From Pseudoduganella ginsengisoli (GTDB taxonomy: Bacteria; Pseudomonadota; Gammaproteobacteria; Burkholderiales; Burkholderiaceae_D): a stretch of 64,000 nt of DNA. Location of the stretch: assembly GCF_009720865.1 (NCBI RefSeq), contig NZ_WNLA01000022.1, positions 1 through 64,000 of the forward strand, given 5' to 3'. The notes beneath the pieces were generated by a model. The model did not search any database. It was not told where the DNA came from and saw nothing but the letters and a program-made list of their open reading frames with translations. Positions 17,594 to 26,478 of the stretch are shown piece by piece; positions within the stretch are counted from its first letter, which is position 1; every line of letters starts with the position of its first letter. A program made the position numbers and the translations under genes.

Positions 17594-18388
17594 CTAATCG
17601 CCTTGCAATGCAGCCCGTTCGACGTACGCGCGCAACAAGCGTTCCACCGTGCCATCCGCGCGCCGCTGCCGCACCGCTTGCTCCAGCTGGGGCAGGTAGC
17701 GCATCAGCGGCGACGTGCGGGCGATGGCGATGTACACGCCTTCCGTGGAAATGACGCCAGGCAAGCTTACCACCTGGCCCTGATAGCCGAAGCGGCGCAG
17801 CTGAATCTCACCCCCATACAGGCTGAACGGGTAATAATCCGCGTGGCCTGCTTCCAGCTTTTTTACATTGAGCAGCGCTGACGAGACACGGCTGACGTTC
17901 AACCGTTCCGCGATGAAGCGGTCGAACTGTTCGCCATAACTTTCGCCCAGCATCGCCGTGCCATGCCGCCCGATCAAATCTTCCCAGCGGTTAAAAGGAA
18001 ATTCCTTGCCGCGCATGACCCACACCACATTGGCATCTTCGGCAAACGGGGTCGCGTGGTAGGCCAGGTAGCGCAACCGGCCGGCTGTCCGGTATGCGCT
18101 GACAATCACATCGATCTTGCCATGTTCCGCCTCCGCCTGGGTGCGTTTCCAGTTGCCCTGCGCCTTGAAGTCCAGTGTGATACCGATATCGCGGAAGATG
18201 AGGTCAGCCAGTTCCGCCCCGGCGCCGACGATACGGTCGCCTTGTTGCCATGAATAGGGCGGCCAGTCCGGATGGCCGGAAGCCATGTACCGTGCTTGCG
18301 CCATGGCGGCCAGCGGCACGCATGCCCACAGCAAGCCTGCGGCGTAACAGCGCCAGAAGCGTGGCCTGGCTGGCGGGGCTGGCGGCAT
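17594..18388 (-). CDS. Periplasmic substrate-binding protein, family 3 (PBPb)
   Basis: A solute-binding protein of about 264 residues. The signal peptide spans a positive N-terminus, LLWACVPLAAM and a cleavage site AQA. The mature part starts at a typical first strand (YMASGHPDWPPYSWQQG), followed by GAGAELADLIF and GKIDVIVSAYRT, all usual for bacterial extracellular solute-binding family 3. No permease or ATPase is adjacent, so it may serve signalling or a distant transporter. The ATG at 18388 was chosen because it starts just before the signal peptide. A TTG at 18448 would add 20 residues. It converges on regA (gap 30 bases). Confidence 0.78.
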   Translation of the reverse strand: MPPAPPARPRFWRCYAAGLLWACVPLAAMAQARYMASGHPDWPPYSWQQGDRIVGAGAELADLIFRDIGITLDFKAQGNWKRTQAEAEHGKIDVIVSAYRTAGRLRYLAYHATPFAEDANVVWVMRGKEFPFNRWEDLIGRHGTAMLGESYGEQFDRFIAERLNVSRVSSALLNVKKLEAGHADYYPFSLYGGEIQLRRFGYQGQVVSLPGVISTEGVYIAIARTSPLMRYLPQLEQAVRQRRADGTVERLLRAYVERAALQGD

Positions 18389-18562
18389 GGTGGGACCCGA
18401 GGCTGGTGGAGTGTGATTGATGCTACTGGCAGGAAATTGAAGAGTCAATCACCACGTTCGCGCAGGCATGCGCGCGCCGGTGTGCGGGCGCATAGGCGCC
18501 GAAAGCGGCAATTTCCGGTAAGCTGGTGGTTCTTTCTTCAACATTGACGAAGGGAACCTGGA

Positions 18563-19384
18563 ATGGACTTACTGGATGCCTATTGTGCACGGATCGGCTA
18601 TGCCGGTCCGCGCGCACCGACGCTGGACACCTTGCGCGCCATACAGCAATTGCACCCGGCCGCGATTCCGTTTGAAGCGCTCGACGTTTTGATGGACCAG
18701 GGCATTTCACTGGCGCCGCACGACATCGATGCCAAGCTGATAGAACGCCGCCGTGGCGGCTATTGCTTCGAGCAAAACCAGTTGCTGCAGCGCGTCTTGC
18801 TCGCGATGGGTTTCGACGTCGAGCCGCTGATTGCGCAAGTGCGCTGGCAGGCCGGGCCGGAAGCGGCAGAGCGTCCCCGTTCCCACATGGTGCTGCGTGT
18901 CACGCTCGATGGCGAGCGCTGGCTGTGCGACGTGGGCTTTGGCAGCTGCGTGCCGACCGCGCCGCTGCGTTTCGACAGTACCGATGCGCAGCCGACGCCG
19001 CACGAGCGCATGCGCGTGACGCCAGCCGGCAATGAACATTTGCTGGAGGCGGAATTGCACGGCGAATGGCACAGCGTGTACCTGATCTCGCCGGCGCCAT
19101 GCCGCAGCGGCGATTATGCGATGGCGAATTTCTATACGGCGACATTCCCGCAATCGCACTTCCGCCATGATTTGATTGTTGCACGTTCGACACCGGAAGC
19201 CCGCTATGGCTTGCTGCGCAACCGCCTGACGGTCCGCACACCGGATGGCCGCAGTGAACGGCGCTACCTGACTGCCGATGACCTGGAACGGGCGCTGGAC
19301 GAGATTTTCCAGTTGCCGGTGCAGGCTGCGTGGCGGCCCGTGCTGGAAAAGGCGGCGGCCACCGTGTGGGACGCCGCCGCCTAG
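18563..19384 (+). CDS. nat: Arylamine N-acetyltransferase
   Basis: A 273-residue cytosolic enzyme that transfers acetyl groups from acetyl-CoA to arylamines and arylhydrazines. The catalytic triad is complete: Cys68 in RRGGYCFEQN, His108 in RSHMVLRV and Asp123 in WLCDVGFGS. Length fits the family. An AAGGGA Shine-Dalgarno precedes the ATG. Its last bases overlap the end of the convergent hybrid kinase by four bases. Confidence 0.95.
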   Translation: MDLLDAYCARIGYAGPRAPTLDTLRAIQQLHPAAIPFEALDVLMDQGISLAPHDIDAKLIERRRGGYCFEQNQLLQRVLLAMGFDVEPLIAQVRWQAGPEAAERPRSHMVLRVTLDGERWLCDVGFGSCVPTAPLRFDSTDAQPTPHERMRVTPAGNEHLLEAELHGEWHSVYLISPAPCRSGDYAMANFYTATFPQSHFRHDLIVARSTPEARYGLLRNRLTVRTPDGRSERRYLTADDLERALDEIFQLPVQAAWRPVLEKAAATVWDAAA

Positions 19385-20898
19385 GTCAGCTCGCCGATGG
19401 CGGCCCTTAACGTTTCAAGCGTGGCGGGCTTGGTCAAATGGTGGTCGAAGCCCGCCGCCAGTGCTTTTTCGCGGTCGCTTTCCTGCCCATAGCCTGACAG
19501 CGCCACCAGCCGCGTGCCGTCCAGCGCCGGCAGGCGGCGCATGGCGCTGGCCGCCTGCATGCCGCTCATGTCAGGCAAACCAATGTCGAGAAAGACGATG
19601 TCGGGCGGCGCTTCCTGCGCCAGTGCAATGGCGTCCGCGCCATTGTGCGCGGTCGTCACATGGTGGCCGGAAAATTCCAGCAGCGACGCCACCATTTCCG
19701 CCGCGTCCACGCTGTCGTCCACCACCAGGACGTGGCGTGCGGCCGCCCGCTGCGGCGGCGCGGAAGCGGCTGGCGCCACGTGCGGCGCGGCACCGAGCGG
19801 CAGCCATACTTCAAACGTGCTGCCGCAGCCCACGCCGCCGCTGCGGGCGCGCACCTGGCCGCCGTGCAGACCGATCAATGTGCGCACGAGCGACAAGCCG
19901 ATACCCAGGCCGTCCTGCACGCGGTCGGGCGCATGGCCGGCCTGGGTAAACAGCTGAAAAATCGTGTCGATCTGTTCCGGCGCGATGCCGATGCCGTTAT
20001 CCGTGACGCGGATCACTGCGCTGTCCATCGACTCGACGGCGCCGGCTTCGCAGACGATTTCCAGTTCCACGCGCCCGCCAGGCGGTGTGAATTTCCCTGC
20101 ATTGTTGAGCAGATTGCCGATGATTTGCGCCAGCCGTACGCCGTCGCCGCACACCCACATGGGCCCGGATGGCCACACTGCCGTCACCGTGTGCCCGCGC
20201 CGTTCCAGCGCGGTGCGTGCGGATTCCAGCGCGGCGCGCGCCAGCTCGACCAGTTCCACTGGCGCCAGCCGCAACGCGATCTTGCCCTGCGAAATGCGCG
20301 AAACATCCAGCAAATCATCGACCAGCCGCACCATGTGGTCGGTCTGGCGGATAATCATTTGCCGTGCGTTTTCTTCGCCGGGCGGCGCATGGGGCGCCAG
20401 TTGGCGCAACAGTTCGACGGCATTGCGGATCGGTCCCAGCGGATTGCGCAATTCATGGGCAAGGATGGCCAGGAATTCATCCTTGCGCCGGTTCATGTCG
20501 CGCAGCGCCCGCTCCGCGTGGCCCAGGCGCAGCAGCGCGCGCACGTTGGCCACCAGTTCTTCCGGCTCGATCGGTTCAAACAGGTAATTGTCGGCGCCGA
20601 TATCAAGCGCGCGCACCTTGTCCGGCTTGGCCACATACGAGGCCGACGTTTGCAGCACCAGCACCATGGCTGTATCCGGGTGTTGCTTAAGCTGCGCACA
20701 GACGTCAAAGCCGCTGATGTCCGGCAGCTTGGTATCGAGCAGCACCAGGGCCGGCCGCTGGGCCGCCGCCAGCGCCAGCGCTTCGGCGCCGCTGGCAGCC
20801 TCGATGACGCTGAAGCCGGCCCGCTGCAAGACGCGTGTCTTGGCATAGCGGGCCGCTTCCGTATCGTCCACGTTGAGTATCAGGTCGTTGGAAGTCAT
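19381..20898 (-). CDS. Hybrid histidine kinase, REC-HisKA-HATPase-REC, last gene of the stressosome operon
   Basis: A 505-residue cytosolic protein. The N-terminal REC domain (ILNVDDTEAAR; phospho-acceptor in VLLDTKLPDISG) is followed by HisKA with His148 in ILAHELRNPLG, an ATPase domain (NNAGKF, DNGIGIA, GLGIGLSL) and a C-terminal REC domain (VLVVDDSVDAAE; Asp in VFLDIGLPDMSG). It has no membrane helix or periplasmic sensor, so its input must come from partner proteins. The start at 20898 overlaps the stop of the preceding kinase in an ATGA arrangement. The upstream frame codons are ignored. It is the most distal gene of the rsb-type operon and probably its output or relay element. Confidence 0.92.
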   Translation of the reverse strand: MTSNDLILNVDDTEAARYAKTRVLQRAGFSVIEAASGAEALALAAAQRPALVLLDTKLPDISGFDVCAQLKQHPDTAMVLVLQTSASYVAKPDKVRALDIGADNYLFEPIEPEELVANVRALLRLGHAERALRDMNRRKDEFLAILAHELRNPLGPIRNAVELLRQLAPHAPPGEENARQMIIRQTDHMVRLVDDLLDVSRISQGKIALRLAPVELVELARAALESARTALERRGHTVTAVWPSGPMWVCGDGVRLAQIIGNLLNNAGKFTPPGGRVELEIVCEAGAVESMDSAVIRVTDNGIGIAPEQIDTIFQLFTQAGHAPDRVQDGLGIGLSLVRTLIGLHGGQVRARSGGVGCGSTFEVWLPLGAAPHVAPAASAPPQRAAARHVLVVDDSVDAAEMVASLLEFSGHHVTTAHNGADAIALAQEAPPDIVFLDIGLPDMSGMQAASAMRRLPALDGTRLVALSGYGQESDREKALAAGFDHHLTKPATLETLRAAIGELT

Positions 20899-22688
20899 AG
20901 GGCCTCGCGCACGGGAAGAGATGGGCACAGCGCGTGCAATTGGGCCAGCAGCGCGTCGCGCTGGACAGGCTTGATGAAATAGGCGTCGGCGCCCAGCGTG
21001 TAAGCCTTTTGGCGGTCCGCCACGGCCGACGCGATGATGATGGGCACATGGCGGCGCCGCTCGTCATTCTTGGTTTGCGTCAGCCAGCGCCATGTGTCGC
21101 TGCCATTCAGGTACAGGTCCAGGATCACGGCGGCGGGCGCTTCGGCAGCCCATGCCTGTTCCGCTTCCCACAGGCTGGCTGCCGTGACCAGGCGGAACGG
21201 TGTATCGCGCAGGAAGCTGCGGTACAGCACCTGCGTACTGCGGTCGTCTTCGATCACCAGCACCGGAATCCCCGTCTTGCGGGCGGAGGCCGGCGCGGCA
21301 TCGGCGGGCGCCACATAGGCCGGCTGCGTTGGCGGCACGTACACGCGCGGCAAGGTAACGTAAAACGTGGAGCCGGCGCCCGGTGCGCTTTGCAGCCCGA
21401 CAGCCCCGCCCATCAGGGCCGCCAGGCGGCGGCACAGCGGCAAGCCCAGTCCCGTCCCCTTGACGTGCCGCTGTAAATGGCTGGGAACCTGGGAAAATTC
21501 TTCAAAAATAATGTCCTGGTATTCCGGCGCGATGCCGATGCCCGTGTCTTGCACGGCAAAGCGCACCATGGTCCCTTCCGCCGCCGGTTCCGCAGACACG
21601 CGCACGTGGCCCTGTTCCGTGAATTTCAGCGCATTGGAAATGAAGTTGCGCAGGATTTGCGACAGCTTGGCATCGTCGCCCACCATGTCCAGCTGATCGC
21701 CGGGCATGTCGAACACAAGTTCGACCCGGGGCCCCACCAGCAGCGGGCGCAGCATGCCGCGCAAGGCGCTGAACATGTCGGCCACATCGAACGGCGCAGC
21801 TTGCACTTCGATTTTGCCCGCTTCAATTTTTGCCAGGTCCAGCAAGTCGTCAACCAGTTCGGCCAGCGCATCGGCGCTTTTCAGGATATAGCCGACCTGC
21901 TTTTCCTGTTCGGGTTCCAGCTCGCCATCCGCGCGCGACAGCAGCAGCTTGGCCAGTGCACGCACGGAACTGAGCGGTGTGCGGAATTCATGGCTCATGT
22001 TCGACAGGAAGCGCGTCTTCATTTCGTCGGCGCGGCGCAAGTGGTCGGCCTGCTGGTCCAGTTCCGCATACAGCGCGACCACGCCACGGTTCGTGTCTTC
22101 CAGTTCCCGCGTCAGCTGCACCAGTTCATCCTGGCGCGCCTTGAGTTCGGCCAGCGTGGCCAGCAATTCGCGGTTTTGCTGCTGCATTTCAGACAGCGCA
22201 ATCGAGTCCGCCTGGCCGCCCGGCGGGGCCTGCATATGCGCGCCCATGGCGCCGATATCGGCGGACGTCAGCAACGGGGCGTCGCCGGGCAGCAGTTTTT
22301 TCAATGTGATGGTGGTGCCCTGGCCGGGCGCCGTGACGATGTCGCACTGGTCCATCAGGCGGCGCGCGCCCAGCAGACCCACGCCCATGCCCGTGCGGGA
22401 CTGATAGCGTCCGGACAAGACCAGCGCCAGGTCGGCAATGCCGGGGCCCTGGTCTTCCACGCGGATCACCAGCAATTGCGGTGCGGTACTGCCTTCCACG
22501 GAAAATTCCACTTTGCCTTTGCGCGCGTACGCATAGACGTTGCGCGCCAGTTCCGACACGGCAGTGGCAATGCGGGCCTGGTCCTGGCTGGCGAAGCCGC
22601 ACAGCATGGCGACCTGGCGCGCACGCTGGCGCGACGCCACAATGTCGACTTCCGCTAAAACGTGCAGGGTTAAAATGCGCAGGCTCAT
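20895..22688 (-). CDS. RsbT-like ATPase domain fused to HisKA-HATPase-REC hybrid kinase
   Basis: A 597-residue cytosolic protein with an unusual order. Residues 1-130 are an RsbT/RsbW-like GHKL ATPase domain (SELARNVYAYA, DQGPGIAD, GMGVGLLGARRL). A Gln/Glu-rich coiled coil (about 165-215) follows, then HisKA with His233 in NMSHEFRTPLSS, a second ATPase domain (SNALKF, DTGIGIAP, GTGLGLPLCRRL) and a C-terminal REC domain (VLVIEDD; Asp in VILDLYLNG). The N-terminal domain is closely patterned on the RsbT protein encoded two genes upstream. This suggests that the stressosome partner-switch controls this kinase directly. It overlaps the preceding gene by one base (TAATG) and the following gene by four. 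Confidence 0.9.
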   Translation of the reverse strand: MSLRILTLHVLAEVDIVASRQRARQVAMLCGFASQDQARIATAVSELARNVYAYARKGKVEFSVEGSTAPQLLVIRVEDQGPGIADLALVLSGRYQSRTGMGVGLLGARRLMDQCDIVTAPGQGTTITLKKLLPGDAPLLTSADIGAMGAHMQAPPGGQADSIALSEMQQQNRELLATLAELKARQDELVQLTRELEDTNRGVVALYAELDQQADHLRRADEMKTRFLSNMSHEFRTPLSSVRALAKLLLSRADGELEPEQEKQVGYILKSADALAELVDDLLDLAKIEAGKIEVQAAPFDVADMFSALRGMLRPLLVGPRVELVFDMPGDQLDMVGDDAKLSQILRNFISNALKFTEQGHVRVSAEPAAEGTMVRFAVQDTGIGIAPEYQDIIFEEFSQVPSHLQRHVKGTGLGLPLCRRLAALMGGAVGLQSAPGAGSTFYVTLPRVYVPPTQPAYVAPADAAPASARKTGIPVLVIEDDRSTQVLYRSFLRDTPFRLVTAASLWEAEQAWAAEAPAAVILDLYLNGSDTWRWLTQTKNDERRRHVPIIIASAVADRQKAYTLGADAYFIKPVQRDALLAQLHALCPSLPVREAL

Positions 22689-23719
22689 TACGCCGCTCCG
22701 CGTGCGTCGCGCACCACCAGTACGGTGGCGTCATCGCGCTTGCGGCAGAAATCCCGGTACAGGATTGCCGCAATAACGGCCGGGTGGCGCGCCGCCAGGC
22801 CCGGATAATCATCGAGGTTCCAGCGCGTACCAATGCCGTCGCTGTGCAATATCAGCATGCCGCCCACCCCCCACGGCGCGTCGAACTCCTGCACTTTGCG
22901 CATGTTGCTGCCGACAATGCCGTTATGCGATACCAGTTGCCGCCGCGCGCTGCCCAGCCACGCGTGGCATGCCACGTTCCCTATGCCGGCCAGCACCAGC
23001 CGGTCTTCCAGCATGTCGATGCGCACCACGGACACGGCGGCGCCGCGCGTGTGGCGCAGCGCCAGGTGCGCATCTTCCAGCAGCACGGCGGCACGTTGCG
23101 TGGGCCGCGCCATCACGGCCGTTACGGCCGCCTGTGCGGCAATGGCGGCGTCGCCGCCATGTCCCAGGCCATCGGCCACCAGCGCAGTGGCGGACGTCGC
23201 ATCGCAAGCCAAGGCCCAGCTGTCGCCGCATTCGGTTTCGCCGGGCAGCGCCTGCGACACGACCCCCAGTTCCAGCGGCGCAGGCGGGGGCGGGGCCCCG
23301 CCGCGCCACAGTTCCATGGCAAACACGGCGCCCTGGCCGGGGGCGCTCCACGCATTCAGCGAGGCGGACAGGCGCGCCATCGCGCCCAGGCCCACGCCGT
23401 AGCTGCCGGCTGTCGAGCGGCCGTCTTCCATGCTGGCCGGCAGGCTCGCCATGCCCGGGCCGCTGTCGATGGCCACCAGTTCAATGCCGGCCGTTGCGCC
23501 GCTGTGCAGCGCGCGCAGCAGGATTTCGCCGTGTCCGGCGTGCTTGAGGATATTGGTGGCCGCTTCGGTCGCAACAATGGCGGCTTCGCCGCAGCGGGTG
23601 GCGTCGAAGCCGACGCGCGCCGCCAGGTCGGTGGCGGCGCGGCGCGCGGCGGCCACGTGGCTGCTGTCTGTGACCGGGCAGCACAGTTGGACGCTATCGG
23701 CTGGTGCAAGGCGTTGCAT
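22688..23719 (-). CDS. RsbT-like ATPase domain fused to an RsbX/SpoIIE-type phosphatase
   Basis: A 343-residue protein. Residues 1-150 form a GHKL anti-sigma-type ATPase domain (EAAIVATEAATNILKH, DSGPGM, YGVGLGAM). Residues 160-343 form a PP2C/SpoIIE phosphatase domain with metal aspartates in LVADGLGHGGDAA and RDDATVLVV. RsbX in Bacillus dephosphorylates RsbS and RsbR to reset the stressosome, and this gene has that position and half its domains. The start at 23719 is coupled to the rsbT stop (TAATG). An ATG at 23734 would add five residues and overlap rsbT. Confidence 0.88.
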   Translation of the reverse strand: MQRLAPADSVQLCCPVTDSSHVAAARRAATDLAARVGFDATRCGEAAIVATEAATNILKHAGHGEILLRALHSGATAGIELVAIDSGPGMASLPASMEDGRSTAGSYGVGLGAMARLSASLNAWSAPGQGAVFAMELWRGGAPPPPAPLELGVVSQALPGETECGDSWALACDATSATALVADGLGHGGDAAIAAQAAVTAVMARPTQRAAVLLEDAHLALRHTRGAAVSVVRIDMLEDRLVLAGIGNVACHAWLGSARRQLVSHNGIVGSNMRKVQEFDAPWGVGGMLILHSDGIGTRWNLDDYPGLAARHPAVIAAILYRDFCRKRDDATVLVVRDARGAA

Positions 23720-24135
23720 TAATACGGTTTCCATTTGGTGATGCTGACTGTGGTGCCGGCGCCCGGTGCCGATTGAATGTCGAATTCGTCCGCCAAGCGC
23801 TTCGCGCCCGACAGGCCCAGGCCCATGCCGCCGCCTGTGGTATAGCCATCGGTCAAGGCTTGTCCGATGTCGGCAATGCCGGGTCCCTGGTCAATGAAGA
23901 CCAGCTGCAACCCGCTGCGCATGCCGTTCTGCACGTGCTGTACGTGGGCTTCACCGCCACCGCCATAGCGCAGCGTGTTGCGCGCCAGTTCGCTGGCGGC
24001 CGTGACCATTTTGGTCTGGTCGATCAGCGAGAAACCCAGCGCCACCAGCTTTTCGCGCAGTTGCTGGCGCAGCCGGACCACGTCTTCGTCGCTGCGCAGC
24101 GGCAGCACGGCGGCGCAGGCGTCCAGGCTGCTCAT
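23719..24135 (-). CDS. rsbT: Stressosome switch kinase RsbT
   Basis: A 138-residue GHKL serine/threonine kinase. The ATP site shows the N-box ASELARNTLRYG, G1 box DQGPGIAD and G2 box GMGLGLSGAKRL. In the Bacillus stressosome RsbT phosphorylates RsbS and RsbR, leaves the complex and activates a downstream partner (RsbU). No RsbU gene is present here. The likely partners are the RsbT-like fused proteins and kinases that follow. Its ATG overlaps the rsbS stop by four bases (ATGA). Confidence 0.93.
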   Translation of the reverse strand: MSSLDACAAVLPLRSDEDVVRLRQQLREKLVALGFSLIDQTKMVTAASELARNTLRYGGGGEAHVQHVQNGMRSGLQLVFIDQGPGIADIGQALTDGYTTGGGMGLGLSGAKRLADEFDIQSAPGAGTTVSITKWKPY

Positions 24136-24488
24136 GCGATTTGCCGCTGTAACAGCTGGACGCCTTTTTCCACGTTCAGCGCGGTTTGCACGCCGTGCAG
24201 CGTCAGGCCCAGCTCCACCAGCGTAATGGCCACCGCCGGCTGCATGCCTACCAGCACCGTATGGGCGTCGAGCACGCGCGCCATGGCCGCGGTGTTGCTG
24301 ATCATGCGGCCAATGAAGGAATCAACGATATCGAGCGTGGAAATATCGATCAGCACACCGCGCGCCTGTTCGCGCACGATGCGGTCCGTCAAGTCGTCTT
24401 GCAGCGCCATGGCAAGGCGGTCATGCATATCGACCTGGATCGTGACCAGTAGCAGCTGGCCCATCTTCAAAATCGGAATGCGGTCCAT
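24132..24488 (-). CDS. rsbS: Stressosome scaffold protein RsbS (STAS domain)
   Basis: A 118-residue single STAS-domain protein. LIDISTLDIVDSFIGR is the classic RsbS segment. Ser57 in DSF is the expected target of RsbT, equivalent to the phosphorylated serine of Bacillus RsbS. With RsbR it would form the icosahedral-type stressosome that holds RsbT inactive. It starts five bases after the rsbR stop and overlaps rsbT by four. Confidence 0.94.
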   Translation of the reverse strand: MDRIPILKMGQLLLVTIQVDMHDRLAMALQDDLTDRIVREQARGVLIDISTLDIVDSFIGRMISNTAAMARVLDAHTVLVGMQPAVAITLVELGLTLHGVQTALNVEKGVQLLQRQIA

Positions 24489-24493
24489 CGGTG

Positions 24494-25357
24494 TCAGGCC
24501 GCCTGCTGGTAGACCACGGCTGCGCCCAAGCGCTTCATGGCCGTCTGGAATGCGTCAGCCAGCGTGGCTTTGGTGACAACGTCTTCCAGGTTGACGCCCA
24601 GGTGTACGATGGTTTGCGCGATTTGCGGGCGGATGCCGCTGATGATGCAGTCGGCGCCCATCAGGCGCGCCGCCGCCACGGTTTTCAGCAAATGCTGGGC
24701 CACCAGCGTATCGACAGTGGGCACGCCTGTGATGTCGATGATGGCGATGGATGCGCTCGTGTCGATGATCTTTTGCAGCAGGCTTTCCATCACGACTTGC
24801 GTACGCGCGCTGTCGAGCGTGCCGATCAGCGGCAAGGCAAGAATATCGCGCCACAATTGCACGACGGGCGTCGACAATTCCAGCAATTCCTGCTGCTGGC
24901 GCAAAATCACGCCTTCGCGCGATTTCTGGAATTGCTCAATTGTGAATAGCCCGAGGCGGTCGAACAGCGCGCCGGTTTCAATCAGCTCGGTGGTCAACGT
25001 TTTGGTATCGCCTTCCAGTTCCCTGCGCAGCAGCGCAAACAGCGGTTCTTTGAGGGAAAAGATAAAGGTCGCGGTTTCCGTCGGCGTAAAACCCTGCCGT
25101 ACGCGGCTGGCCGACAATTCCGTCAGTAATTGCCGTACCTCGGTCCAGGCCGGCGTGTCGATGTCGTATCCCTGGCCTTTAACGATGGCTTCCGCCAGCA
25201 TCGGCAACAGCCGCTGCGCGTGGCTGCGCACCTCCGCTTCGCCGTTCCTGTCGCGCCTTACCGTGCGCGACAGCATCCCGGCAACCCAGCCTTCCAGTAA
25301 AGTCTCGTTATTATTGGTCACGATATCGGCCAGGTGGCCGGTGGACTGATTGCTCAT
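24494..25357 (-). CDS. rsbR: Stressosome sensor protein RsbR
   Basis: A 287-residue protein. Residues 1-150 form a helical N-terminal domain (RsbRD/RsbR_N-like, with FTPTETATFIFSLKEPLF). Residues 160-275 form the STAS domain (LSTPVVQLW, IIDITGVPTVDT, SGIRPQIAQT). Alignment by spacing to Bacillus RsbRA places the two RsbT target positions at Ser183 (GTLDSART) and Thr217 (TVDT). The N-terminal domain lacks an obvious heme-globin or flavin signature, so the stimulus is unknown. It is the first gene of the operon. The A-rich stretch just upstream (25374-25390) and the AT-rich region to 25516 would hold the promoter. Confidence 0.93.
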   Translation of the reverse strand: MSNQSTGHLADIVTNNNETLLEGWVAGMLSRTVRRDRNGEAEVRSHAQRLLPMLAEAIVKGQGYDIDTPAWTEVRQLLTELSASRVRQGFTPTETATFIFSLKEPLFALLRRELEGDTKTLTTELIETGALFDRLGLFTIEQFQKSREGVILRQQQELLELSTPVVQLWRDILALPLIGTLDSARTQVVMESLLQKIIDTSASIAIIDITGVPTVDTLVAQHLLKTVAAARLMGADCIISGIRPQIAQTIVHLGVNLEDVVTKATLADAFQTAMKRLGAAVVYQQAA

Positions 25358-25440
25358 GCGGGCTCCGCTAGACGTTAAAAAAAAAAGAAAACCAAGCCTA
25401 GCAGGAAAGGCTATTTACCTGAGTTTGATTGAAATGTTGC

Positions 25441-25462
25441 CAAATAAATTGTTGTTTATTTG
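25441..25462. promoter_or_regulatory. AT-rich inverted repeat upstream of the stressosome operon
   Basis: CAAATAAA (25441-25448) and TTTATTTG (25455-25462) form a perfect 8-bp inverted repeat around TTGTTG, about 85 bases upstream of the rsbR start and between it and the end of the SGNH hydrolase gene. It stands out in a GC-rich genome and could be an operator for the rsb operon. As a terminator it would lack a GC stem. Confidence 0.35.
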
Positions 25463-25516
25463 TGAGCAATAGTGCGGCAGGCTGCCGCGGTGCGCGGCAG
25501 CGATCAGGACGGCAGG

Positions 25517-26347
25517 TCAGTTGTCCAGCTGGCGCAGGTGCGTGGCCAGCAGGTGGGCCGCCTTGCGGGTGGTGGCAGGATCCGGGTGCAGGCCGTCGCC
25601 AATGTGGTTGAACTCTTTCCACACGTTCAGCTGGATCCCGTCAGGCAAGTCGGCAGCGAGGCGGGTTTCCACGATGTTGCGCAACGTGTTGTAGCCCTGT
25701 TCGTCAATGACCCACGCCACATTGGAGCTGGCGCGGAATTTTTCCATGTCCAGGTCTTCAAATTTTGGATAGCCGGTAAAGATCGGCGTCAGCCCCTTCG
25801 TCAGCGCGAAATTGCCCAGCGCAACCAGGCGGTCGGCCGTGGCGTGCATGTCGGCTTCCGTGCACTGCGGCGCGGTCGGCTGTGGCACGCCCATGCCGCC
25901 TGCGTGCAGGCAGTCGTTCGGGATCGTGATCACCACGTATTTTGCGTTGTAGCCGGTGGCAGGTGCCGGCTTGGCGACGCGGGGCAGCGCGCGCTGCAAT
26001 TGCACTTGATAGCTGTCCCACACGGCGGCGCTGCACGTGGCCGCGCCCGGCGGGCACTGGAAGCGGGTAAAGGTGCCGGCGCCGGCTTGCGCTTCATTGA
26101 TGACGTAGCCTGGCAATTGCTGGTCGCGGGTCAGCGCCGCGCCCAGGCTCAGGTACAGGCCCTGGTTGACCGAACGGCCGCCTTGCGGCGCGATGCCGTT
26201 GTTGAAAGGCGTCTTGGCTTCCGAATACGATGCGCCGATCACGATCAGCGCTTGCTGCGACGGCCGTTGATCCAGTTCATGCTGCGCGGACGCGGCGTGC
26301 ATGGCCAATACACTGATGGCAGCGGCCGTCCATTTCTTCAATTGCAT
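25517..26347 (-). CDS. Secreted SGNH/GDSL-type hydrolase
   Basis: A 276-residue exported esterase-like protein. The signal peptide MQLKKWTAAAISVLAMHAASA is followed by the catalytic block I serine (Ser40 in VIGASYSE). A glycine block sits in NEAQAGAGT, the Asn block in IPNDCLH, and the Asp-His pair in DGLHPD near the C-terminus. Members are lipases, carbohydrate esterases or related hydrolases of the periplasm or exterior. It lies downstream of two TonB-dependent receptors on the same strand with a 131-bp gap, so it may act on the material they import. Substrate unknown. Confidence 0.85.
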   Translation of the reverse strand: MQLKKWTAAAISVLAMHAASAQHELDQRPSQQALIVIGASYSEAKTPFNNGIAPQGGRSVNQGLYLSLGAALTRDQQLPGYVINEAQAGAGTFTRFQCPPGAATCSAAVWDSYQVQLQRALPRVAKPAPATGYNAKYVVITIPNDCLHAGGMGVPQPTAPQCTEADMHATADRLVALGNFALTKGLTPIFTGYPKFEDLDMEKFRASSNVAWVIDEQGYNTLRNIVETRLAADLPDGIQLNVWKEFNHIGDGLHPDPATTRKAAHLLATHLRQLDN

Positions 26348-26478
26348 AGCAAACTATTCCCATATGGTGTGATTGTAGCGGCATGAATGTTGCCGAAACA
26401 TAACTAAAGTTATGCAAAAGAATAATATCACACTGGAAATATAAGTTTACAACTTGCAATATTAAAGTTGCTATTTTT

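Noticed and set aside
19645..20982. 445-codon frame antisense to the hybrid kinase and crossing into the next gene
   Set aside because: It spans the boundary of two coupled minus-strand genes and has no family pattern.
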